Positions 25,485-34,026 of a DNA stretch of 64,000 bases are shown here, piece after piece. Location: NCBI GenBank assembly GCA_000632805.1, contig CP007444.1:558001-622000 (forward strand). Direction: 5' to 3'. The notes beneath the pieces were generated by a model, which was not told the DNA's origin, ran no database searches, and saw only the letters and a list, made by a program, of their open reading frames with translations. A program made the translations under genes and the position numbers. The stretch comes from Dyella jiangningensis. Lineage in GTDB: Bacteria; Pseudomonadota; Gammaproteobacteria; Xanthomonadales; Rhodanobacteraceae. The first letter of the stretch is position 1, and every line of letters starts with the position of its first letter.

Positions 25485-27929
25485 ATGATGAAACGAAACC
25501 ACCTTTCCATGGCGATTGCCGTCGTGTTCTGCATGGCCGCCGGCTCCGCCATGGCGCAGGACGCGGCGAACCAGTCCCAGCCGACTGCCAACACGACGCA
25601 GCAGCGCTCCAGTGTGTCCAGCACCTCAAACACCACGACCTCCAACGACACCAAGCGCGTGCAGGAGCTGAACACGGTGACGGTGCAGGCGCAGAGCCTT
25701 TCGCTGGGCGGCGGCCTGATGTCGGTGCAGACGGCGCCGAAGGCGGTTTCGACGATCAGCCGCGACGCTATCGTGAAGGCACCGCCGGGCAGCAACTTCA
25801 CCCAGATGGTGAGCAGCATCCCGGGCGTGAACGCGTCGACGGACGACGTGACTGGCCTGTCGGACGGCAACTATTCGATTCGCGGCTTCGACTCCAGCGA
25901 AATCGGCGTGACCGTCAACGGCGCTCCGATTACCGATACCGGCAGTTACGCGGTGTACGCGACGGAATACGGCGACTCCGAGAACTACGGTGACATCACC
26001 GTGCTGCAGGGCATCCCCGACGTCGATATGCCGGACTCCGGCGCGGCCGGCGGCCACATCGCCTGGGCGACCATCGATCCCTCGCATAAGGCCGGCGTGG
26101 ATGTCACGCAGTCGCTGGGCTCGCATGACTATCGCCGTACCTTCGTGCGTTTCAACACGGGCGACACTGGCCCGGTGCGCTCATGGTTGTCGTACTCCGA
26201 CAACTCGGTCGACAAGTGGCGCGGCGCCGGCGACCTCAACGTGACGAAGGTCGAAGGCAAGTCGCTGTGGACCATCGACAGCAACAACTCGATCAGCGCC
26301 TCGCTGCAGTACAACCGCGAAGTGCGCAACGGCTACTACAGCCTGACCAAGTCGGATCTGGCCAAGCACGGCTACTTCTACGACTACGACACCACCTACA
26401 CGCCGGGTGACAGCCAGTACTACCAGCTGCACAACAACCCGTTCCGCAACTATATGTTTAGCCTGGACGGCGAGTTCAAGCTCACCGATTCGCTGCGCCT
26501 GTCGGTCGTGCCGTACTTCCAGTATGGCGATGGCGGTGGTGGCACCGGTAACGCGTTCTTCGCCGAGACCACCAACTCGACCCAGAACCTGTACGAGTCG
26601 GCTCATCAGGATCTGAACCAGGATGGCGCGATCGTCACCGGCCCGAATGGCAAGAAGGCGCTGGTCTATGGCTTCAGCAGCAGCACCACGTACCGTCCGG
26701 GCGTGCTCGCCAAGTTCAACCAGGACCTGAGCATGGATAACGCGCTCGAGTACGGCTTCTGGTACGAGCGCGCCCGTCAGCAGCAGAACGACAAGTTCAG
26801 CATGGCCAGCTGGGCGACCGGCGTGCCGAACGATATCTGGGGCACCTCCAACTACGTGCTGTATCCCGATGGCCAGATCCAGAACGCCTACGAGGAATAC
26901 ACCACCACCGAGGTCAAGAAGGGCTTCATCACCGATACGTGGACGCCGAACGACCAGTGGCTGCTCACGGCCGGCCTGGCGTACCTGCATGTCGACCGTT
27001 CGGGTTTCGCCTTCGAAAATCCGGGCTCGACGGGCGGCTATGCCAAGGGCTTTGGTGACGCCGACCTCAATGGCACCTACCACAAGTTCACGCCGGCGGT
27101 GGGCGTGAAGTTCTCGCCCAACGAGAACAGCCAGATCTACTACGGCATCGGCGAGACCTTCCGCGCGCCGCCGAATGGCGCCGTATTCCTCAACCAGATT
27201 ACCGGTACGGCGGCCAACAAGCCGGAATCGGCCTGGAACAACGATCTCGGCTATCGCTACTACAACGATCGCTTCTCGGCGAACGTGATGGTTTATCACA
27301 GCAACTTCAACAACAAGACCATCTCGGCCAAGGATCAGGCGACGGGTGAGCCGGTCTACACCGAAATCGCCCGCGTGAAGCAGCAGGGCTTCGCTACCGA
27401 AGCCAGCTTCAACATCACCGAGGCGTGGAAGGTCTACGGTCAGTACACCTATACCAAGGCCACGGTGGAGAGCGACCTCAACGCCGGCAAGAACAAGGCC
27501 GGTCAGTACGTGTACTACCCGACCGACGGCAAGCAGCTGTTCAACACTCCTCGCAACATTGCCTACGTGCAGCTGAGCTATGACCAGGGTCCGCTGTGGG
27601 CGAGCATCTACGGCAACTACCACAGCTCGATGTACGGCGACTTCATGAACACGGAAAAGGTCGGTGGCTACACGACCTTTGGTTTCAATGCCGGTTACCG
27701 CTTCAGCGATTTCGCCAGCTGGTTCCGCCAGCCGTACATCAAGCTCAACGTGTCGAACATCGGCGATCGTCATGCCCTTACGAGCGCCAAAAACGCTGCG
27801 GCGTTCCTGGCCAACAACAGCGCGGGCTACCTCGGTCCGGACGGCAAGCCGCTGGCGACGTCCGCTCCGTACTACTCGTTGCTGGAGCCGCGCACTTTCA
27901 TGGTGACGGTGGGCGCCTCGTTCTTCTGA
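25485..27929 (+). CDS. TonB-dependent outer-membrane receptor
   Basis: 814 residues from the double ATG at 25485/25488, which has GGA 6-9 nt upstream. The open frame to 25368 is not used. A signal peptide (SMAIAVVFCMAAGSAMA) is followed by a Gln/Ser/Thr-rich spacer and a TonB-box-like VQELNTVTVQAQ. The plug domain (about residues 80-190) contains IPGVNASTD and NYSIRGFDSSEIGVTVNGAP. A C-terminal beta-barrel ends in an aromatic residue (MVTVGASFF). No siderophore-specific feature is visible, so the substrate is unknown; in Xanthomonadales such receptors often import plant or microbial oligosaccharides and metal chelates. A strong terminator follows. Confidence 0.93.
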   Translation: MMKRNHLSMAIAVVFCMAAGSAMAQDAANQSQPTANTTQQRSSVSSTSNTTTSNDTKRVQELNTVTVQAQSLSLGGGLMSVQTAPKAVSTISRDAIVKAPPGSNFTQMVSSIPGVNASTDDVTGLSDGNYSIRGFDSSEIGVTVNGAPITDTGSYAVYATEYGDSENYGDITVLQGIPDVDMPDSGAAGGHIAWATIDPSHKAGVDVTQSLGSHDYRRTFVRFNTGDTGPVRSWLSYSDNSVDKWRGAGDLNVTKVEGKSLWTIDSNNSISASLQYNREVRNGYYSLTKSDLAKHGYFYDYDTTYTPGDSQYYQLHNNPFRNYMFSLDGEFKLTDSLRLSVVPYFQYGDGGGGTGNAFFAETTNSTQNLYESAHQDLNQDGAIVTGPNGKKALVYGFSSSTTYRPGVLAKFNQDLSMDNALEYGFWYERARQQQNDKFSMASWATGVPNDIWGTSNYVLYPDGQIQNAYEEYTTTEVKKGFITDTWTPNDQWLLTAGLAYLHVDRSGFAFENPGSTGGYAKGFGDADLNGTYHKFTPAVGVKFSPNENSQIYYGIGETFRAPPNGAVFLNQITGTAANKPESAWNNDLGYRYYNDRFSANVMVYHSNFNNKTISAKDQATGEPVYTEIARVKQQGFATEASFNITEAWKVYGQYTYTKATVESDLNAGKNKAGQYVYYPTDGKQLFNTPRNIAYVQLSYDQGPLWASIYGNYHSSMYGDFMNTEKVGGYTTFGFNAGYRFSDFASWFRQPYIKLNVSNIGDRHALTSAKNAAAFLANNSAGYLGPDGKPLATSAPYYSLLEPRTFMVTVGASFF

Positions 27930-27954
27930 TACGACGCTTCCTTGCAGGAGCACG

Positions 27955-27983
27955 ACCGGCGCCGAAAGGCGCCGGTTTTTTTT
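27955..27983 (+). terminator. Intrinsic terminator of the first TonB receptor
   Basis: Stem ACCGGCGCC/GGCGCCGGT with loop GAAA and a run of eight T, 26 bp after the stop codon. Confidence 0.95.
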
Positions 27984-28013
27984 GCCCGAAGAGGGCAATC
28001 CAGAGGCATTAAC

Positions 28014-28080
28014 TTACGGATTTCGTAGGCTTCAACCGCAGGATTTGTGAGAAATACGTCAAAAAGTTACGAATTTGTAA
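28014..28080. promoter_or_regulatory. Repeated TTACG-ATTT-GTA motif upstream of the Oar-like receptor
   Basis: TTACGGATTTCGTAG (28014-28028) and TTACGAATTTGTAA (28067-28080) are two quasi-palindromic copies, with a partial GGATTTGTGAG between them. The second abuts a -10-like TATTAT (28081). GATTTCGTAA also occurs at 25263 in the other receptor leader. Likely operator half-sites of a shared regulator; the regulator is not identified. Confidence 0.45.
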
Positions 28081-28084
28081 TATT

Positions 28085-28228
28085 ATGCGCCTACATTCGT
28101 CGTGATGAGTCCAGGCCGGCGGCTTCGAGTGAGCTCCCCAGGGCGCATCAAATAATTCAGGGAATCAGTCACTTAAGACGGTGGCGGAGGGGCATGGGAC
28201 TCCTCTGTGCTGGTCCCATGCCTTTTTT
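28085..28228 (+). ncRNA. Candidate terminated leader of the Oar-like receptor
   Basis: Downstream of the AT-rich promoter-like region (TAATATTATGCG) about 140 nt run to a strong hairpin terminator that ends only 26 bp before the receptor start codon. Nothing that looks like a second promoter fits between terminator and gene. The leader must therefore be read through for receptor expression, or it is a small RNA with a separate transcript. A 16-codon frame (28105-28155) is present but lacks a convincing ribosome binding site. Confidence 0.45.
28191..28228 (+). terminator. Intrinsic terminator just upstream of the Oar-like receptor (possible attenuator)
   Basis: Perfect 10-bp stem GGCATGGGAC/GTCCCATGCC with a 12-nt loop and six T. 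GGAGG (28186-28190) before the stem can pair with TCCTC in the loop, a possible alternative fold that would disturb the terminator. It ends 26 bp before the ATG at 28255. Confidence 0.85.
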
Positions 28229-28254
28229 GCGAATCTCTTAGGGGTCGAATCTCG

Positions 28255-31200
28255 ATGAACAACGCATTGCGCAGCAAACTCCTGCCGGTAGCGATCGCTA
28301 CGCTGCTGGCCACCGCGCCTGCCATGGCGCAGGACACCTCGTCCTCCATCAGCGGCCGCGTGGTCGACGCCAATGGCCAGCCGGTGGCCGGCGCCACCGT
28401 CCAGATCGTGCACGCACCGTCGGGCACCACCAAGTCCACCACCACCGACGCCAGCGGCCGTTACTCGGCCCAGGGCCTGCGCGTGGGCGGTCCGTTCGAC
28501 GTGAAGGTTTCCAAGGACGGCACGCAGTCCGAACAGGACAACGTCTACCTGCAGCTCGCCACCGACACCGCGGTCAACGTGACGATGGGAGCGGCCCAGC
28601 AGGCAGCGACCAATCTGGGCGCCGTGACCGTTACCGGCCTGGTGGCTGCGCAGACGTTCAATGCCGACAACAAGGGCCTGTCGACCAATGTGTCGGGCCG
28701 TGACCTGAAGATGGTGCCGACGCCGAGCCGTTCGATTCAGGACGTGGCGCGTCTGGATCCTCGCATCACCATCACCGATCGTGGCGACGGCTCGATCTCC
28801 GCGATGGGCATGAACAGCCGCTACAACAAGATCAGCGTCGACGGCGTCGGCGTGGGCGATCCGTTTGGCCTGAACTCCAACGGCATGCCGTACCTCGGCT
28901 CGCCGGTGTCGGTGGACACCATCGCCGAGTACAACCTGTCGACCGCCAACTTCGACACGACCTCGGACACCGTGGGCGCGGACATCAATGCCGTGACCAA
29001 GAGCGGTACCAACGAATTCCACGGTTCGGCGTACTACGCCTACCGCAACGCCGACAGCATGGTAGGCAACGCGGGATGGATCAAGAGCGGCGACCGCAGC
29101 TACCAGGGCTACGACCGTGACTGGACCGGCGGCGTGACGCTGGGCGGTCCGATCATCAAGGACAAGCTGTTCTTCTTCGCCAGCTATGAGAAGCAGAAGA
29201 CCGTCGGCCTGGGCAACGACTCGGCCAACGGCCTCGACACCACCCTGACTGGCCCCTCGACCAGCAACAAAGTCTCGCCGGGCGACCTGCAGCGCATCAT
29301 CAATGCGGCCAACAAGCTGGGCCTGCACCCGGGTGACTTCAGCGGTGGCGGCGTCGACCTCGACAGCAAGCGCTCGCTGGTCAAGCTGGACTGGAACATC
29401 ACCGACAACCATCGTTCGAGCTTTGCCTACCAGCGCACCAAGGAAACGCAGCCGGTCATCCAGGGCAACAGCAACAACGCTATCGGCCTGACCAGCTACT
29501 GGTACACCAAGAACAGCGATACCAAGAACTATTCGCTGCAGTTCTTCGACGACTGGAACGACATCTTCTCGACCGAGACGAAGATCGGTTACAAGGACTT
29601 CAGCCAGGTGCGTTCCGTGCCGTGGCAGCAGCCGCAGGTCTTCATCAACCTGGGCAAGGACAACAACGGCAAGCTCAACGGTGCATCGCCGTTCGTCGAC
29701 CTGGGCGAAGACCAGTACAGCGACTACAACCAGATCTCGACCAAGACCACCAGCATCTTCAGCGCGGCCACCCTGTATCTGGGCGACCACACCGTGAAGG
29801 GCGGCATCGACTTCCAGCAGGACAAGATCTACAACCTGTTCGGTCGTACGCAGTTTGGTGCCTACACGTTCTGGGGCATCGACAATTTCGAGAAGGGCAT
29901 CTACAACCAGTTCGACCTCTACCAGCCGGCCAAGGGCTATTCGCTGGATGACGTCGCCGGCAAGTGGACGCTGCGTCGCTACAGCTTCTTCCTGCAGGAC
30001 AACTGGCAGGTCACCGAGCGCCTTGCCGTGCTGTACGGCTTCCGCGTGAACCGTTACTCGACGGACGACAAGCCGGTCTACAACCCGACCTTCGAGAAGA
30101 CCTTCGGCTTCCGCAACGACCAGACCATCGATGGCTCGACCATGGTCGAGCCGCGCGTGTCGTTCAACTATGCCTTCAACACCGAGCTGCAGACGCAGCT
30201 GCGTGGTGGCGTGGGCCTGTTCCAGTCGAACCCGCCGACCGTGTGGATGACCAACCCATACCAGAACAACGGTATGACGGTGGCGACGTACTCGATCCGC
30301 AACAGCGGCAACCTGCCGGTGGGCCCAGGCACGATCTATCCGGGCTTCAGTCCCGATCCGTTCAACCAGAACGTGCCGCCGCCGTCCAACACGCAGATGG
30401 CCGTCGACACCGTTGCGCCGAACTTCAAGCTGCCGTCCGTGTGGAAGAGCAGCCTGGCGATCGACCGCGAGCTGCCGTGGATGGGCCTGATCGCCACCGC
30501 CGAGTACGAGCACATCAAGGTGCGCGACGCGATCTGGTATCAGAACCTCAACATTGGTGCGCCGACGGGCGTGCTGCCGGATGGCCGTTACACGTACTAC
30601 AAGAATATCTACGGCGGTCCGACCGGCAACACCAACCGCGCCAACGCCAACAACAAGTTCTCGGTGAACACCACCGAGCTGGCCAATACCGGTAAGGGCT
30701 ACTCCGACGCGTTGACCCTGTCGTTGAAGAAGCCGTTTGCAGACGAGTGGAGCGCCAGCCTCGGCGTGACGTTCTCCAACGCGCGTGAAGTGAACCCGGG
30801 CACCTCCAGCCAGGCGTCTTCGAACTTCAGCAACAACGTGTGGGTGAACCCGAACGAGAACGTCGACAGCATCGCGAACTACGCCACGAGCCGTCGCGTG
30901 ATGGCGTCGGTGGCCTGGTCGCATGCGTTCTTCGGCAACTACGCCACGACCATCAGCGCGTTCTACAACGGCCAGACCGGCCAGCCGTACAGCTGGGTGT
31001 TCGCCAACGACGCCAACGGCGACAGCTACAGCCGCGATCTGGCATACATCCCCAAGCAGGGTGATGTGCTGTTCCAGAAGGGCACGTCGCAGGCGGCGAT
31101 CGACCAGTTCTATGCCTTCATCAAGCAGGACAGCTACCTGAAGGATCACCAGGGCGAAATCGCCAAGCGCAACGCGACCCGCGCCGCGTGGACGAACCAG

Positions 31201-31521
31201 CTCGACATGAGCTTCAGCCAGGAAGTGCCGGGCCTGTTCAAGGGCAACAAGGGCGAGATCCGCCTGGACGTCTACAACTTCCTGAACCTGCTCAACAACG
31301 ACTGGGGCCAGCAGCTGTACGTGCCGTTCCCGTATACCCGCAACCTGGCCAGCTTCCAGGGCGTGGACAAGGCTACGGGCAAGTACATCTACAGCTTGCC
31401 GACGGACGCCAACGGCAACTATCAGCCGGGCACCAAGGTGGTGTACGACGCCGGTCGCGACATCAAGACCAACGTGGTCTCGCGCTGGTCGGCCATGCTG
31501 ACCCTGCGTTACACGTTCTAA
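28255..31521 (+). CDS. Oar-like TonB-dependent receptor with carboxypeptidase-regulatory-like domain
   Basis: 1088 residues. ATG 28255 follows AGGGG by 9 nt and starts a signal peptide (LPVAIATLLATAPAMA). Residues about 31-105 form a CarboxypepD_reg-like/Ig domain (SISGRVVDANGQPVAGATVQ). A plug region follows with LSTNVSGRDLKMVPTPSRS, YNKISVDGVGVGDPFGLNS and SGTNEFHGSAYYAYRNAD. A very large barrel ends in LTLRYTF. This is the Oar architecture first seen in Myxococcus and common in Xanthomonas and Bacteroidetes. In one Oar protein the role is protease export; other substrates are unknown. Its long antisense open frame (28165-32058) is a codon-bias shadow. Confidence 0.95.
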   Translation: MNNALRSKLLPVAIATLLATAPAMAQDTSSSISGRVVDANGQPVAGATVQIVHAPSGTTKSTTTDASGRYSAQGLRVGGPFDVKVSKDGTQSEQDNVYLQLATDTAVNVTMGAAQQAATNLGAVTVTGLVAAQTFNADNKGLSTNVSGRDLKMVPTPSRSIQDVARLDPRITITDRGDGSISAMGMNSRYNKISVDGVGVGDPFGLNSNGMPYLGSPVSVDTIAEYNLSTANFDTTSDTVGADINAVTKSGTNEFHGSAYYAYRNADSMVGNAGWIKSGDRSYQGYDRDWTGGVTLGGPIIKDKLFFFASYEKQKTVGLGNDSANGLDTTLTGPSTSNKVSPGDLQRIINAANKLGLHPGDFSGGGVDLDSKRSLVKLDWNITDNHRSSFAYQRTKETQPVIQGNSNNAIGLTSYWYTKNSDTKNYSLQFFDDWNDIFSTETKIGYKDFSQVRSVPWQQPQVFINLGKDNNGKLNGASPFVDLGEDQYSDYNQISTKTTSIFSAATLYLGDHTVKGGIDFQQDKIYNLFGRTQFGAYTFWGIDNFEKGIYNQFDLYQPAKGYSLDDVAGKWTLRRYSFFLQDNWQVTERLAVLYGFRVNRYSTDDKPVYNPTFEKTFGFRNDQTIDGSTMVEPRVSFNYAFNTELQTQLRGGVGLFQSNPPTVWMTNPYQNNGMTVATYSIRNSGNLPVGPGTIYPGFSPDPFNQNVPPPSNTQMAVDTVAPNFKLPSVWKSSLAIDRELPWMGLIATAEYEHIKVRDAIWYQNLNIGAPTGVLPDGRYTYYKNIYGGPTGNTNRANANNKFSVNTTELANTGKGYSDALTLSLKKPFADEWSASLGVTFSNAREVNPGTSSQASSNFSNNVWVNPNENVDSIANYATSRRVMASVAWSHAFFGNYATTISAFYNGQTGQPYSWVFANDANGDSYSRDLAYIPKQGDVLFQKGTSQAAIDQFYAFIKQDSYLKDHQGEIAKRNATRAAWTNQLDMSFSQEVPGLFKGNKGEIRLDVYNFLNLLNNDWGQQLYVPFPYTRNLASFQGVDKATGKYIYSLPTDANGNYQPGTKVVYDAGRDIKTNVVSRWSAMLTLRYTF

Positions 31522-31550
31522 CGCAAGACCTTGCTGTCGCATTACCGAAG

Positions 31551-31581
31551 GCCGGCGCCCCAAAAGGGCGCCGGCTTTTTT
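31551..31581 (+). terminator. Intrinsic terminator of the Oar-like receptor gene
   Basis: Stem GCCGGCGCCC/GGGCGCCGGC with loop CAAAA and six T, 29 bp after the stop codon. Confidence 0.95.
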
Positions 31582-31705
31582 ATGGGAGCGCCTGAAAAGG
31601 CGGCCCGCGGCTTGACCCTGCCATGCCCGGCGCGGGAAGCTACGCGGTCCGTCTCGTTCCCCACGGACGCATGAGCCGCGAAGGCGCGGCCTGGAGACTG
31701 CTTCA

Positions 31706-33118
31706 ATGAATGACACCCAAGCCGGCAAGACCGGCCGAGCCGCCACCGTCAGTGCGCGCATTTCGCCCGCCGGTGGCCTGGATATCCTCTCCCGCAACGA
31801 AGTGGCGCGTCTGCGCGACGCCAGTGGTTCGGGCCTGCACGCCTTGCTGCGCCGCTGCGCGCTGGCGGTGCTGACCTCGGGCAACATGAGCGACGACCCG
31901 CGCTCCATCCTCGAGCAGTTTCCCGATTTCGATATCCAGGTGCTGCAGCAGGACCGCGGCATCAAGATCGAGCTGACCCACGCGCCGGCCCAGGCTTTCG
32001 TCGACGGCCAGATCATCCGCGGTATCAACGAGCTGCTGGTCGCCGTCGTGCGCGACATCGTCTACGTGTCGACGCAGATGGAGCAGGGCAACTTCGACCT
32101 CGACGACAGCGTGGGCCTGACCCATGCGGTGTTCGAGATCCTGCGCAATGCGCGCATCCTCAAGGCGCAGATCGATCCCAATCTGGTGGTGTGCTGGGGC
32201 GGCCATTCGATCTCGCGCGACGAGTACGAATACACCAAGCAGGTGGGTTACCAGCTCGGTCTGCGCAGCATGGACATCTGCACGGGTTGCGGCCCGGGCG
32301 CCATGAAGGGCCCGATGAAGGGCGCCACCATCGCCCACGCCAAGCAGCGTCGCCGCAACAACCGCTACATCGGCATTACCGAGCCGGGCATTATCGCGGC
32401 CGAGTCGCCGAACCCGATCGTCAATCACCTCGTGATCATGCCGGACATCGAGAAGCGCCTCGAAGCCTTCGTCCGCATGGGCCACGGCATCATCGTATTT
32501 CCGGGCGGCGTGGGCACGGCGGAAGAGATCCTCTACCTGCTCGGCATCCTGCTGCATCCGGACAACGCTGGCGTGCCGTTCCCGCTGATTCTCACCGGCC
32601 CGCGTCAGTCGGCCGCGTACTTCGAACAGATCGATCGCTTCCTGCGTCTTACGCTGGGCGACAGCGTCGCGGAGCATTACCAGATCATCGTCGACGACCC
32701 GGCGGCGGTGGCGCGTGCGATGGTTCGTGGCATCGACAAGGTGCGCAACTATCGCCTGGACAACAAGGACGCGTTCTTCTTCAACTGGGCGCTCAACATT
32801 CCGTACGCGTTCCAGTTGCCGTTCCGCCCGACCCACGAGGCGATGCGCAGCCTCGCCATCCATCGCGATCTTCCGCGACACGAACTGGCGGCCGACCTGC
32901 GTCGCGCGTTCTCGGGCATCGTGGCGGGCAACGTGAAGGAAGAGGGCATGCGCGCCATCGAGAAATACGGCCCGTTCGACATCGATGGCGATGCCGACGT
33001 CATGCAGTCGCTGGATGAGTTGCTGAAGGCTTTCGTGGCGCAGGACCGCATGAAACTCCCTGGTGGAACGGCCTACGTGCCGTGCTATCGCGTGCTCACC
33101 GGTGAACCGGCCCACTGA
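31706..33118 (+). CDS. ppnN: Pyrimidine/purine nucleotide 5'-monophosphate nucleosidase PpnN (LOG family)
   Basis: 470 residues, the long YgdH/PpnN form. PpnN cleaves nucleoside monophosphates to base and ribose 5-phosphate and is activated by (p)ppGpp. The LOG-family active-site motif PGGVGTAEE is at residues 266-274, and CTGCGPGAMKGPMKGA at about 192-207 matches the GGGPGxMxA block. The extra N- and C-terminal regions of PpnN (DUF4478 and DUF3412 types) surround the core. It stands alone upstream of tRNA-Asn. Confidence 0.95.
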   Translation: MNDTQAGKTGRAATVSARISPAGGLDILSRNEVARLRDASGSGLHALLRRCALAVLTSGNMSDDPRSILEQFPDFDIQVLQQDRGIKIELTHAPAQAFVDGQIIRGINELLVAVVRDIVYVSTQMEQGNFDLDDSVGLTHAVFEILRNARILKAQIDPNLVVCWGGHSISRDEYEYTKQVGYQLGLRSMDICTGCGPGAMKGPMKGATIAHAKQRRRNNRYIGITEPGIIAAESPNPIVNHLVIMPDIEKRLEAFVRMGHGIIVFPGGVGTAEEILYLLGILLHPDNAGVPFPLILTGPRQSAAYFEQIDRFLRLTLGDSVAEHYQIIVDDPAAVARAMVRGIDKVRNYRLDNKDAFFFNWALNIPYAFQLPFRPTHEAMRSLAIHRDLPRHELAADLRRAFSGIVAGNVKEEGMRAIEKYGPFDIDGDADVMQSLDELLKAFVAQDRMKLPGGTAYVPCYRVLTGEPAH

Positions 33119-33141
33119 GAGCACTTTCGGCCACAAACGTC

Positions 33142-33170
33142 TTGACAGCCCGGAGCCGGATATTCAAACT
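33142..33170 (+). promoter_or_regulatory. Promoter of tRNA-Asn
   Basis: A perfect -35 TTGACA (33142-33147) is spaced 17 bp from CAAACT (33165-33170). The predicted start is about 8 bp before the tRNA. Confidence 0.65.
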
Positions 33171-33184
33171 ATCCGACTCACCCC

Positions 33185-33261
33185 GCCCGAATAGCTCAGC
33201 CGGTTAGAGCACTTGACTGTTAATCAGGGGGTCGTTGGTTCGAGTCCAACTTCGGGCGCCA
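33185..33261 (+). tRNA. tRNA-Asn (GTT)
   Basis: 77 nt including encoded CCA. Acceptor GCCCGAA/TTCGGGC, D-loop AGCTCAGCCGGTTAGAGC, anticodon loop CTGTTAA with GTT, and T-arm GGTTCGAGTCC are all as expected. Confidence 0.97.
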
Positions 33262-33267
33262 TCTTCA

Positions 33268-33303
33268 ACAAGACCTCGCAGCGATGCGGGGTCTTGTGCT
33301 TTT
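33268..33303 (+). terminator. Terminator of tRNA-Asn
   Basis: 13-bp stem ACAAGACCTCGCA/TGCGGGGTCTTGT (one G-T pair) with loop GCGA, then GCTTTT. Confidence 0.85.
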
Positions 33304-33323
33304 CAGGGTTTGCAAAAAGCCGT

Positions 33324-33872
33324 TCAGCTGTCGGCGGCGCAGCGATGTGCCTGTTCCTCAGAAGCCCTTTTGCCGTAGATCCGGCCGGCGTTGGAGAGGA
33401 GCACGATCAGTGCGCCATCAGGCTCTCCGGCGCGACATACCGTGAACGTAGTGTTGCTGCCGCTCGCAGTGCCGTCGGCTTGGAAACGGATGCGTTTCCG
33501 GCCTGCGGTGCTGATGATGGTCAGCCGTTCATGCCCGCGATCAGCAAGGGCTGGGGCGGCGTCCAGCTGATCGGCGCGATCGCTACGGTAGTGTCCGGCC
33601 AGCCAGCCGGCTTCCCAGTGCACGCCGTCGGCGCACTGTTTTCCGTCCAGGGTGGGGCAAAGCATGGCGCGGTGGCCGCTCTGGAGGGCCATTCCGCGCG
33701 TTTGCTGAAGTGCGGCGATGATGTCCGACTGCGCCATCTGAAGTCGGTTGCGGACCACCAGATGTCCCAATGCAGGCGCCGCCATGCAAGCGAGCACGGC
33801 CACGATGGCGCCGACCAGGATCTGCTCTACGACGGTGAAGCCGCGCTGACGGCCTGATGTCCTTGCGCCCAC
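33324..33872 (-). CDS. FimT/GspH-type minor pseudopilin
   Basis: 182 residues. The prepilin leader ends in RQRG|FTVVEQ, with Gly11, Phe12 and Glu at +5, followed by a hydrophobic helix (ILVGAIVAVLACMAAPALG). The rest is a GspH-like domain with conserved late residues around TFTVCRAGEPDG and GRIYGKR. FimT/GspH proteins are minor pilins; FimT of some Xanthomonadales and Legionella binds DNA for natural transformation. There are no fimU, pilV or pilE neighbours, so it is an isolated copy between tRNA-Asn and uvrB, and divergent from uvrB. Confidence 0.88.
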   Translation of the reverse strand: MGARTSGRQRGFTVVEQILVGAIVAVLACMAAPALGHLVVRNRLQMAQSDIIAALQQTRGMALQSGHRAMLCPTLDGKQCADGVHWEAGWLAGHYRSDRADQLDAAPALADRGHERLTIISTAGRKRIRFQADGTASGSNTTFTVCRAGEPDGALIVLLSNAGRIYGKRASEEQAHRCAADS

Positions 33873-33962
33873 GCTCGCCCTCCCTGCGCCTGCGGAACGG
33901 AAAGGCTAGCTGGGGCATTCCAGGCCCGGCAGTCGTCGCGACCGCGGCCGTCGCGTCATAGG

Positions 33963-33998
33963 CTGCTGACAGGCTTTGTCAGCAGGGCGATTTAAAAT
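33963..33998 (+). promoter_or_regulatory. uvrB upstream palindrome and -10
   Basis: A perfect 9-bp inverted repeat CTGCTGACA-GGCTT-TGTCAGCAG (33963-33985) is followed by TAAAAT (33993-33998), a good -10. The palindrome covers the -35 position, as an operator would. It does not match the E. coli LexA box (CTG-N10-CAG with a TATATA-like core). Confidence 0.5.
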
Positions 33999-34026
33999 GC
34001 CCGAATGCGACCGCATGTAGATTCCC

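Noticed and set aside
28105-28155. 16-codon peptide in the Oar-like receptor leader
   Set aside because: No ribosome binding site and no codon pattern that fits attenuation.
28165-32058. 1297-codon open frame on the minus strand
   Set aside because: It is exactly antisense to the Oar-like receptor, with no ribosome binding site or family motif. It results from the strong GC3 bias of the real gene.
33213-33857. 214-codon open frame starting in tRNA-Asn
   Set aside because: Begins inside the tRNA and is antisense to the pseudopilin gene.
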